5,081 nucleotides of DNA, taken from the NCBI GenBank assembly GCA_049582065.1, contig JBAUTF010000292.1, positions 1-5,081 on the forward strand, in the 5' to 3' direction. Source of the stretch: DATKSS01 sp049582065 (GTDB taxonomy: Bacteria; Chloroflexota; Dormibacteria; Dormibacterales; Dormibacteraceae). Below, piece after piece: positions 1 to 4,581 of the stretch. Both the position numbers and the translations under genes were made by a program. Position 1 is the stretch's first letter, and every line of letters starts with the position of its first letter. The notes beneath the pieces were generated by a model. The model was given only the letters and a program-made list of their open reading frames with translations, made no database searches and was not told where the DNA came from.

Positions 1-130
1 GGCTGCGCCCAGGCAGCGAGCGGCGCTGCCGGTGGGCGTCGCCCCGTCGGAGGCCCAGGCTAAGATCGGTCGCAACGATCCGTGCTGGTGCGGGTCAGGC
101 AAGAAATACAAGCGCTGTCACGGAAGATAG
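1..130 (+). CDS. secA: SecA preprotein translocase ATPase, C-terminal end (partial)
   Basis: Only the last 42 codons lie in the window (first full codon at 2, TAG at 128-130). The tail reads an alanine/proline-rich linker followed by IGRNDPCWCGSGKKYKRCHG and a final Arg. This is the SEC-C motif, with Cys-x-Cys near residue 28 of the visible part and a terminal Cys-His pair. In SecA these residues bind zinc and contact SecB and/or the ribosome. SecA is the ATPase motor that drives preproteins through SecYEG. The variable linker before the motif is typical of SecA tails. SEC-C also ends a few unrelated proteins, but the sequence, the linker and the neighbouring prfB (a common secA-prfB order) favour SecA. 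The bulk of the protein is outside the window and cannot be checked. Confidence 0.88.
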   Translation, partial: AAPRQRAALPVGVAPSEAQAKIGRNDPCWCGSGKKYKRCHGR

Positions 131-131
131 C

Positions 132-151
132 GGGGGGATCAGGATCCCCCC
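132..151 (+). terminator. G6/C6 hairpin just after secA
   Basis: A perfect 8-bp stem, GGGGGGAT pairing with ATCCCCCC around a CAGG loop, begins 1 base after the secA stop codon. It could terminate or protect the 3' end of the secA transcript. No T-run follows (the next bases are ACTGACCCCCC), so it is not a canonical intrinsic terminator. A hairpin of the same architecture and different inner sequence occurs 202 bases later in the second copy of the repeat. Confidence 0.5.
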
Positions 152-204
152 ACTGACCCCCCTCTCCCAGCCACGATCGGCCGGGAGCCAAGAGAGCGGA
201 GTCG

Positions 205-225
205 TGGCCCAGGCAAGCTGGGCCA
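205..225 (+). other. Leader hairpin, copy 1
   Basis: TGGCCCAG (205-212) is the exact reverse complement of CTGGGCCA (218-225), giving an 8-bp stem with a 5-base GCAAG loop. A competing pairing exists: CGTGGC (203-208) with GCCACG (231-236), 6 perfect bp that would exclude the first stem. The hairpin is kept in copy 2 despite substitutions, which suggests a functional RNA or DNA structure. Its role is unknown. Confidence 0.55.
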
Positions 226-248
226 TCATTGCCACGCGGTGAATTGTT

Positions 249-252
249 GGAG
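249..252 (+). promoter_or_regulatory. Ribosome binding site of the leader ORF
   Basis: GGAG lies 5 bases before the ATG at 258, at the same place relative to the ATG as the GGAG of prfB (451-454). An additional in-frame ATG sits at 255. Its preservation means copy 1 still looks translatable. Confidence 0.5.
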
Positions 253-257
253 AAATG

Positions 258-323
258 ATGGACGCCGAACTCGAACCCAAAGAGCTCTTGAAACGGATTG
301 TGCAGCTGAAGGAGCACCTTTGA
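258..323 (+). CDS. 21-codon leader ORF, duplicate of the prfB start and frameshift site
   Basis: This short frame starts MDAELEPKELLKRI and ends KEHL at CTT TGA. Its 21 residues are identical to the pre-frameshift part of RF2 encoded at 460-522. The only nucleotide difference is GCC/GCT at codon 3. It keeps the internal Shine-Dalgarno-like AAGGAG (309-314), the CAC spacer and the CTT TGA slip site. However, the base after TGA is T rather than C, and no RF2 body follows in the +1 frame. If ribosomes slipped +1 here they would read 40 more codons from 322 and stop at TAA 442-444. It may be a regulatory uORF that senses RF2, or a relic of duplication. The sequence shows the resemblance directly; the function is inference. 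An alternative in-frame ATG is at 255. Confidence 0.45.
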   Translation: MDAELEPKELLKRIVQLKEHL

Positions 324-331
324 TTCATGGC

Positions 332-352
332 AAGGGGGGCTGCGCCCCCCTT
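332..352 (+). other. G6/C6 hairpin after the leader ORF (terminator/attenuator-like)
   Basis: AAGGGGGGC (332-340) pairs perfectly with GCCCCCCTT (344-352) around a 3-base TGC loop, a 9-bp stem of very high stability. It starts 8 bases after the leader ORF's TGA, so a ribosome paused on that stop codon would cover the lower part of the 5' arm. There is no T-run, so intrinsic termination is uncertain. The G-run could alternatively pair with the downstream C5 tract at 360-364. It is the copy 2 counterpart of the hairpin at 132-151. Confidence 0.5.
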
Positions 353-405
353 ACCGAAACCCCCTCTCCACGCCGCGAGTTGGTTTGCTGGTTTACGTGG
401 AGTCA

Positions 406-426
406 TGGCCCGGCGAAGCTGGGCCA
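406..426 (+). other. Leader hairpin, copy 2
   Basis: TGGCCC (406-411) pairs with GGGCCA (421-426). The stem is extended inward by a G-U pair, G-C and C-G around a GAA loop. Compared with copy 1, an A-U pair has become G-U and pairing is preserved. CGTGG (396-400) can also pair with CCACG (433-437), enclosing the hairpin. It lies 25 bases upstream of the prfB ribosome binding site. Confidence 0.5.
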
Positions 427-450
427 ACCCGGCCACGCGAGTAAATTATT

Positions 451-454
451 GGAG
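451..454 (+). promoter_or_regulatory. Ribosome binding site of prfB
   Basis: GGAG, 5 bases before the ATG at 460, fixes the start of RF2 upstream of its in-frame TGA. A CTCCA at 366-370 is complementary to TGGAG (450-454) and could mask it, but this is a weak long-range pairing. Confidence 0.6.
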
Positions 455-459
455 TAGTA

Positions 460-1570
460 ATGGACGCTGAACTCGAACCCAAAGAGCTCTTGAAACGGAT
501 TGTGCAGCTGAAGGAGCACCTTTGACCTACCCGCGAAGGGCAAGCGCGCTGACGAGCTAGACGCTCAGCTGACCCAGCCCGGAGTCTGGGACGACCCCAA
601 AAGCGCCGGGCAGATGGCACGCGAGGCGGCCGAGCATCGCCAGCTGCTCGGCACCTGGGAACGCCTCGAGAAGAGGGCGCGCGACCTGATCGAGCTGGAC
701 GAGCTTGCTTCGGGCGACCCTGAGCTGCAGGGCCAGGTCGCCGAGGAGCGCGCGTCGATCGCCGCCGAGCTGCGCTCGCGCGAGCTCGACCTCCTGTTCA
801 CGGACCCGTTTGCGACCCACAACGCCGTGATCACCATTTCGGTCGGGCAGGGTGGGGTGGAGGCTCAGGACTGGGTCGAGATGCTCATGCGCATGTACCT
901 GAAGTGGGCGGAGCGGAAACACTTCGCGACCGAAATTCTCGACACTTCGCCGGGTGAAGAGGCGGGCCTGAAGAGCGCAACGTTCACTGTCAGCGGGCCG
1001 CGCGCCTACGGCCTGTTGCGGTCGGAGCATGGCGTCCACCGGCTGGTGCGCATATCGCCCTTTGATCAGAACCACCGGCGTCACACGTCGTTCGCGCTCG
1101 TCGAGGTGATGCCTGAGCTCGAGCGGTCCGATGAGGACGCGATCGCCATCAACCCGCAGGACCTGCGCGTCGACACGTACCGGTCCACGGGCGCGGGCGG
1201 CCAGCACGTCAACAAGACCGATTCCGCCGTGAGGATCACTCATCTGCCTACGGGCATCGTGGTCACGTGCCAGAACGAACGCTCGCAGATGAAGAACCGC
1301 GAGATGGCGATGAAGGTGCTGAAGGCGCGATTGTTCCAGCGGCAGCAACAGGAGGCCGCAGCGCAGCTGGACCAGATCCGCGGCCAGATCATGCCTGCCG
1401 AGTTCGGGTCCCAGATCCGCAACTACGTCCTGCAGCCATACACCCTGGTCAAGGACGTCCGAACCGGCCTCGAGTTCGGAAACGCACAGGCGGTGCTCGA
1501 CGGCGAGCTCGACCCATTCATCGAGAGCTGGCTTCGCTGGCGTCTCGGCAAGAACGGAGAAGCGGCCTAG
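460..1570 (+). CDS. prfB: Peptide chain release factor 2, with programmed +1 frameshift
   Basis: RF2 recognises UAA and UGA in the ribosomal A site and triggers hydrolysis of peptidyl-tRNA. The gene is read as 460-522 joined to 524-1570: 21 codons in the first frame, then a +1 slip at CTT TGA C, then 348 codons, for 369 residues (E. coli RF2 has 365). After the slip the protein continues DLPAKGKRADELDAQL and GVWDDPK, a typical RF2 N-terminal helical domain. The SPF stop-codon recognition tripeptide is at residues 199-201 (RISPFDQN). The catalytic GGQ is at 246-248 (STGAGGQHVNKTDSAVRITH). SPF rather than PxT identifies RF2, not RF1. An annotation starting at the in-frame ATG at 614 would lose about 51 residues. 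Synthesis should be self-limited: abundant RF2 terminates at UGA 523, scarce RF2 allows the slip. It follows secA and the duplicated leader. Confidence 0.95.
511..526 (+). promoter_or_regulatory. RF2 autoregulatory +1 frameshift signal
   Basis: An internal Shine-Dalgarno-like AAGGAG (511-516) is followed by a 3-base spacer CAC, the slippery CTT (520-522), the in-frame stop TGA (523-525) and C526. The spacing is identical to the E. coli prfB signal (AGGGGG TAT CTT TGA C). Anti-SD pairing strains the ribosome, peptidyl-tRNA-Leu slips from CUU to UUU, and reading resumes at GAC (524). UGAC is a poor termination context, which favours slippage. Homology to RF2 on both sides of the shift confirms it. 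Confidence 0.93.
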
Positions 1571-1637
1571 CAGCTCTGCCGCGCAAGACCCAGCAGGCCG
1601 CGTTCGTTACACACGTGTTTGGCTCTCTGGGAAGGGG

Positions 1638-1666
1638 TTGGAGCAGGTGGCGGCATAGGGTATACT
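1638..1666 (+). promoter_or_regulatory. Sigma-70-like promoter of the ftsEX cluster
   Basis: TTGGAG (1638-1643) and TATACT (1661-1666) are separated by exactly 17 bases. The -10 box matches TATAAT at five of six positions; the -35 keeps the TTG core only. Transcription would start near 1673, leaving a leader of roughly 54 bases before the ftsE ATG. This stands out in an otherwise GC-rich region and separates the division cluster from secA-prfB. Confidence 0.6.
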
Positions 1667-1684
1667 GCCCGCGACTCAGCCACG

Positions 1685-1700
1685 CGCGCCCGCCGGCGCG
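1685..1700 (+). other. Hairpin in the ftsE 5' leader
   Basis: CGCGCC (1685-1690) pairs perfectly with GGCGCG (1695-1700) around a CGCC loop. It lies between the predicted transcription start and the ftsE start codon, 26 bases before the ATG. Short GC stems are frequent by chance in such DNA, so a role is uncertain. Confidence 0.3.
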
Positions 1701-1726
1701 AAACGTCACAGCAAGAGACGCACCTT

Positions 1727-2470
1727 ATGGTCCTAACACCAGATTTTGATACACGGCCTGTCATCAGCTTCCAGCACGTGTGGAAGAGGTACTCGACCGG
1801 TACCGAAGCTCTCCGCGACGTCAATCTCGTCGTGCCCGAAGGCGACTTCCTGTTCCTGGTCGGGCCTTCAGGCGCAGGCAAGTCGACTCTCGTCAGGCTC
1901 CTGATCAGGGAGGAGAAGCCGACCAAGGGCAAGATCTTCGTCGACGGCGTCGAGCTCGGCCGCATGAAGCGGCGCCAGCTCCCCTACTACCGGCGCAAGG
2001 TCGGCCTCGTGTTCCAGGACTTCAAGCTCCTGCCCAACCTGACCGTATACGAGAACGTCGCCTTTGCGATGCGCGTGCTCGGCGTGCCCGATCACTCCAT
2101 CCATTCCCGCGTCGCCGAGGCGCTCGACACGGTGGGTCTTGCGGGTAAGGAGCAGACCTATCCGTCGCACCTGTCCGGTGGGGAGCAGCAGCGCGTCGCC
2201 ATTGCGCGGGCGCTGGTACACGCTCCGCGCTTCATCATCGCCGACGAGCCGACCGGCAACCTCGACCCAGCCACCGCGTGGGAGATCATGCAGCTGTTCC
2301 TCCGCATCAACGCCCGTGGGGCCACCGTCGTGATGGCGACCCACAACCGAGAGATCGTCGACCTGCTGCGCCGCCGCGTCGTCGCCATCGACGCCGGGCA
2401 GATCGCCAGGGACGACCGTTCAGGCAGGTACCACGAAGATGTTGAGAAACCTCAAGTTCGCGCTCAATAG
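1727..2470 (+). CDS. ftsE: Cell division ATP-binding protein FtsE
   Basis: FtsE is the cytoplasmic ABC-type ATPase that pairs with FtsX at the division site and drives activation of a cell-wall hydrolase. The 247-residue product carries every ABC motif: Walker A GPSGAGKST (46-54), Q-loop Gln 97 in VFQDFKLLPN, signature LSGGEQQR (149-156), Walker B FIIADEP (169-175, catalytic Glu 174), D-loop GNLD and H-loop His 206 in MATHN. VFQDFKLL with the immediate downstream FtsX distinguishes it from other ABC ATPases. ATG 1727 is preferred over the TTG upstream at 1619 because the family-like sequence begins VISFQHVWKRY about residue 12 and the upstream frame overlaps the promoter. A weak AAGAG lies about 9 bases upstream. 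Its tail is slightly longer than usual and overlaps ftsX by 32 bases, which suggests translational coupling. Confidence 0.95.
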   Translation: MVLTPDFDTRPVISFQHVWKRYSTGTEALRDVNLVVPEGDFLFLVGPSGAGKSTLVRLLIREEKPTKGKIFVDGVELGRMKRRQLPYYRRKVGLVFQDFKLLPNLTVYENVAFAMRVLGVPDHSIHSRVAEALDTVGLAGKEQTYPSHLSGGEQQRVAIARALVHAPRFIIADEPTGNLDPATAWEIMQLFLRINARGATVVMATHNREIVDLLRRRVVAIDAGQIARDDRSGRYHEDVEKPQVRAQ

Positions 2471-3329
2471 CGCCTGGCAGAGCTTCTGGCGGAACCTGGC
2501 CGTGAGCCTGGCCGCGGTGCTTTCGATCACCCTCATCCTCATCCTGGCGGGCGTCAACCTGCTGATCGGTCACGCGTTCTCGCAGGTCCTCGACGGTTTT
2601 CGAGCCAAGGTCAGCGAGATCTCGATCAATGTCGCCGACGACACCCCGCTGCAGAGCATCTACGACTTCCAGCACCAGCTGGCGATCGATCCCCGCGTGA
2701 CGAGCGTCCGGTTCGTCACCAAGGATGAGGCGCTGGCCCAGTTCAGGGCCGACCCGAACAACGCGGTGCTGGCGCAGCAGATCGACGGCAACCCACTCGA
2801 TGCCAAGCTCGACGTGAGCGTGGCCAAGCTCACCGACGTGGCGTCCATCGACTCTCTGGCGCGCACCTGGCCGGGAGTCGACCCGTCCGACCCCACGAAC
2901 TACCAGGGGGACTTCGTCAACCGCATGCTCGAGCTCTCGTCATGGCTCGGCGTCGCCGGCGTGGGGCTCATGGCGATCCTTGTCGTGGTGTCGATCGTGA
3001 TCGTCATGAACACCATCCGAACGGCCGTGTATCACCGGCGCAAGGAAATCGAGGTCATGAAGCTGGTAGGTGCGACCGAGTGGTTTGTCCGCGGGCCGTT
3101 CATCCTCGAGGGCGTGATGACGGGCCTGATCGCCGCGTCGATCGCGCTTTCGCTGCTGGTGGTCGCGTACGAGCCGGCGGTCGATCGTTTCCGTGCCGAC
3201 ATCGCATTCATCCCGCTGTCATATGACCCGGCCTTCGTTTCGAGCCTGGCGCGTGACCTGCTGCTCGGGGGGGCGCTCCTCGGGGCGCTCGGCAGCTACA
3301 TCGGCGTACGCCGCTACGTGAAGGTTTGA
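2439..3329 (+). CDS. ftsX: Cell division protein FtsX
   Basis: FtsX is the membrane partner of FtsE. It transmits ATP-driven conformational change across the membrane to a periplasmic or extracellular peptidoglycan hydrolase. The 296-residue product has four membrane segments: about 21-44, 169-192, 224-244 and 273-292. An extracellular loop of about 120 residues lies between the first two, the usual FtsX topology with a cytoplasmic N-terminus (MLRNLKFALNSAWQSFWRN). The conserved cytoplasmic region after segment 2, NTIRTAVYHRRKEIEVMKLV (191-210) followed by GATEWFVRGPFILEG, is an FtsX hallmark that couples to FtsE. The ATG lies inside the ftsE coding region. Only a weak AGG is present 10 bases upstream, so it probably relies on coupling. 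The stop codon is followed 1 base later by the GTG of the hydrolase gene. Confidence 0.95.
   Translation: MLRNLKFALNSAWQSFWRNLAVSLAAVLSITLILILAGVNLLIGHAFSQVLDGFRAKVSEISINVADDTPLQSIYDFQHQLAIDPRVTSVRFVTKDEALAQFRADPNNAVLAQQIDGNPLDAKLDVSVAKLTDVASIDSLARTWPGVDPSDPTNYQGDFVNRMLELSSWLGVAGVGLMAILVVVSIVIVMNTIRTAVYHRRKEIEVMKLVGATEWFVRGPFILEGVMTGLIAASIALSLLVVAYEPAVDRFRADIAFIPLSYDPAFVSSLARDLLLGGALLGALGSYIGVRRYVKV
3320..3324 (+). promoter_or_regulatory. Ribosome binding site deciding the GTG start
   Basis: GAAGG inside the last codons of ftsX lies 6 bases before GTG 3331. It supports GTG as the start and the short signal peptide that follows. Confidence 0.55.
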
Positions 3330-3330
3330 G

Positions 3331-4563
3331 GTGAGAGCTCGACTGGCCGCTGCCGCGCTGCTCGCGACGGTGTTCTGGATACCGCAGTCGACTCGGACCG
3401 TGTCCGCGCTCTACTGCTACTCGGGCGATCCACCGGCCGTCTACCAGGCCTGCCTCGCCTACAACAACGGGATCGGGCAGCAGGTCAACAACCAGAACCA
3501 GTTGCAGAGCATCCAGGGGCAGATCAACAACGCCGTGGCCCAGATGAACGCCATCGATTCTCTGATTGCCAGCCTGAAGAACCAGATCTCCGCGCAGCAG
3601 ACTCTGATTGCGCAGACGCAAGCGACGATCGACGACCTGAACCGGAAGATCCGGTTTGGAGAGGCCGCTCTGACGACCCTGAAAGCCAGTGTGGCGGTGC
3701 GCGACCAGCTCCTGAACCAGCGGCTGCGCTACATCGACGGTCATGGCTCACTCAACTACGTCGAGCTGGTGCTCACGTCGAGCAGCTTCAACCAGCTGAT
3801 GAACCGCATGGTGGGCGCGCAGCAGATCGCCGCGTCCGACCGGCAGCTTCTGACCGACCTCCAGGCGGAGCATTTCCAGGTCGAGATGGCGAACTCCGAC
3901 CTGACGGTGCAGCGCGAGCAGGTAGCGGTGCTGCTGCAGCAGCAGCAGGCCACCGAGGCGGACATGCAGACGAACCTGGCCACCCAGGCGGCAGCGCTGG
4001 TAATCGAAAAGCAGCTCGAAGTTCAGCTCTCGGCCCAGTTTGCGAAGGTCCAGGCTGCGCAAGCCGCGATCGACGCGTTGGTGGCCCAGGAGGCTCAGCA
4101 GTACCAGGCGGCGGCCGAGAAGGCGGGTGGAGGCTCCGGCGTGTTTGAGTGGCCGATGCCGGCGTGCGGGCACGGCTGCATCACCCAGGGCTTTGGGTGC
4201 ACGATTTACTACTTCGAGATCTACGACGCCAACTGCCCCTGGCCCCACACGGAACACATCGGCATCGACATCGCGGGGCCTTACGGCACGCAGATCGTGG
4301 CGGCGGACACAGGCATCGCGGAACTCCATCCCAACGACTACAGCTACGGCAACCTGCTGGTGATAATCCACGGCAACGGCTACTCGACCTACTACGCTCA
4401 CCTGGCCAGCTACGCTCCGGGCCTGCAGTCGGGCGAAGCGGTGGCTCGTGGAACCACGGTCGCCTTTGAGGGTTCCACCGGAAACTCGACTGGACCGCAC
4501 CTGCATTTCCAGATCAACGTCAACGGGGTTCCCAAAGATCCTTGCATCTGGCTTGGCTGTTAG
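3331..4563 (+). CDS. Secreted coiled-coil M23 metallopeptidase (EnvC/PcsB/RipC-type FtsEX partner)
   Basis: The 410-residue product is predicted to be a secreted murein hydrolase that cuts peptide cross-links under FtsEX control. An N-terminal signal peptide (MRARLAAAALLATVFWIPQS, likely cut after about residue 26, VSA) leads to a long Gln/Ala-rich coiled coil (about 50-262), the region that docks on FtsX in EnvC-like proteins. A GGGSG hinge (267-270) follows, then the M23/LytM domain (about 271-405). Zinc and catalytic residues are all present: His 309 and Asp 313 (HIGID), His 357 (YYAHL), and His 390/His 392 (GPHLHF). It therefore looks like an active enzyme, unlike E. coli EnvC, whose degenerate LytM domain only activates amidases. 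Eight cysteines (29, 41, 279, 283, 290, 302, 405, 410), six in or near the LytM domain, suggest disulfides. GTG start 1 base after ftsX. The family is certain; the exact substrate is unknown. Confidence 0.9.
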   Translation: MRARLAAAALLATVFWIPQSTRTVSALYCYSGDPPAVYQACLAYNNGIGQQVNNQNQLQSIQGQINNAVAQMNAIDSLIASLKNQISAQQTLIAQTQATIDDLNRKIRFGEAALTTLKASVAVRDQLLNQRLRYIDGHGSLNYVELVLTSSSFNQLMNRMVGAQQIAASDRQLLTDLQAEHFQVEMANSDLTVQREQVAVLLQQQQATEADMQTNLATQAAALVIEKQLEVQLSAQFAKVQAAQAAIDALVAQEAQQYQAAAEKAGGGSGVFEWPMPACGHGCITQGFGCTIYYFEIYDANCPWPHTEHIGIDIAGPYGTQIVAADTGIAELHPNDYSYGNLLVIIHGNGYSTYYAHLASYAPGLQSGEAVARGTTVAFEGSTGNSTGPHLHFQINVNGVPKDPCIWLGC

Positions 4564-4581
4564 ACGAGCTAGTCTGCTGAG

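Larger units (their letters stand above)
132..323 (+). repeat. Tandem repeat copy 1: duplicated RF2 leader
   Basis: This unit matches 334-525 with an offset of 201-202 bases. In order it contains a G6/C6 hairpin (132-151), a C-rich CCCCCCTCTCC tract (157-167), a diverged spacer, a TGGCCC/GGGCCA hairpin (205-225), GCCACGCG, a GGAG box (249-252) and 21 codons ending CTT TGA (258-323). The spacer at about 170-197 is barely alignable. From 198 to 257 roughly three quarters of bases match. The coding part differs at one base. Similarity stops at the TGA: TTCATGG follows here, CCTACCC in copy 2. The uneven divergence argues against a simple assembly duplication. Confidence 0.9.
334..525 (+). repeat. 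Tandem repeat copy 2: functional RF2 leader and start
   Basis: This is the counterpart of 132-323, offset 201-202 bases, with the same order of elements: G6/C6 hairpin, CCCCCTCTCC tract (360-369), TGGCCC/GGGCCA hairpin (406-426), GCCACGCG (432-439), GGAG (451-454) and 21 codons ending CTT TGA. The repeat ends at the frameshift TGA. Downstream sequence continues as the RF2 body, which identifies this copy as the functional one. Confidence 0.9.
1571..1726 (+). other. prfB-ftsE intergenic region
   Basis: This 156-base stretch holds the ftsE promoter (1638-1666), an 8-bp palindrome ACACGTGT (1611-1618) 19 bases before the -35 box, and a hairpin CGCGCC-CGCC-GGCGCG (1685-1700) in the predicted 5' untranslated region. 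No clear terminator for prfB and no small gene were seen. Confidence 0.6.

Noticed and set aside
380..447. Possible promoter boxes before prfB (TTGGTT at 380-385, TAAATT at 442-447)
   Set aside because: No pair of boxes with proper spacing and adequate match was found, so a prfB promoter is not claimed.
239..457. Open frame of 72 codons on the plus strand within the leader
   Set aside because: It runs out of frame through both hairpins and the leader ORF, starts at GTG without an RBS and shows no family features. The in-frame copy of the RF2 start at 258 explains the region better.
131..459. Insertion sequence or CRISPR explanation for the repeats
   Set aside because: There are only two copies of a 190-base unit containing a gene start, with no transposase, no terminal inverted repeats and no regular short repeats with spacers.
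557..1348. Long open frame of 263 codons on the minus strand
   Set aside because: It lies opposite prfB, whose product is clearly RF2. Its translation is Arg/Leu/His-rich with no recognisable family, typical of an antisense shadow in GC-rich coding DNA.
614..1570. ATG 614 as the start of RF2
   Set aside because: RF2-like sequence continues upstream in the same frame to 524 and joins the 21-codon start through a classic frameshift site; no RBS stands before 614.
1619..1726. TTG 1619 as an earlier start of ftsE
   Set aside because: The extension would cover the promoter and the 5' leader, and its translation (MALWEGVGAGGG) has no FtsE-like content.
3748..4506. Open frame of 252 codons on the minus strand
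   Set aside because: It is antisense to the M23 peptidase gene, with low-complexity Arg/Val/Leu composition and no domain, so it is a shadow frame.
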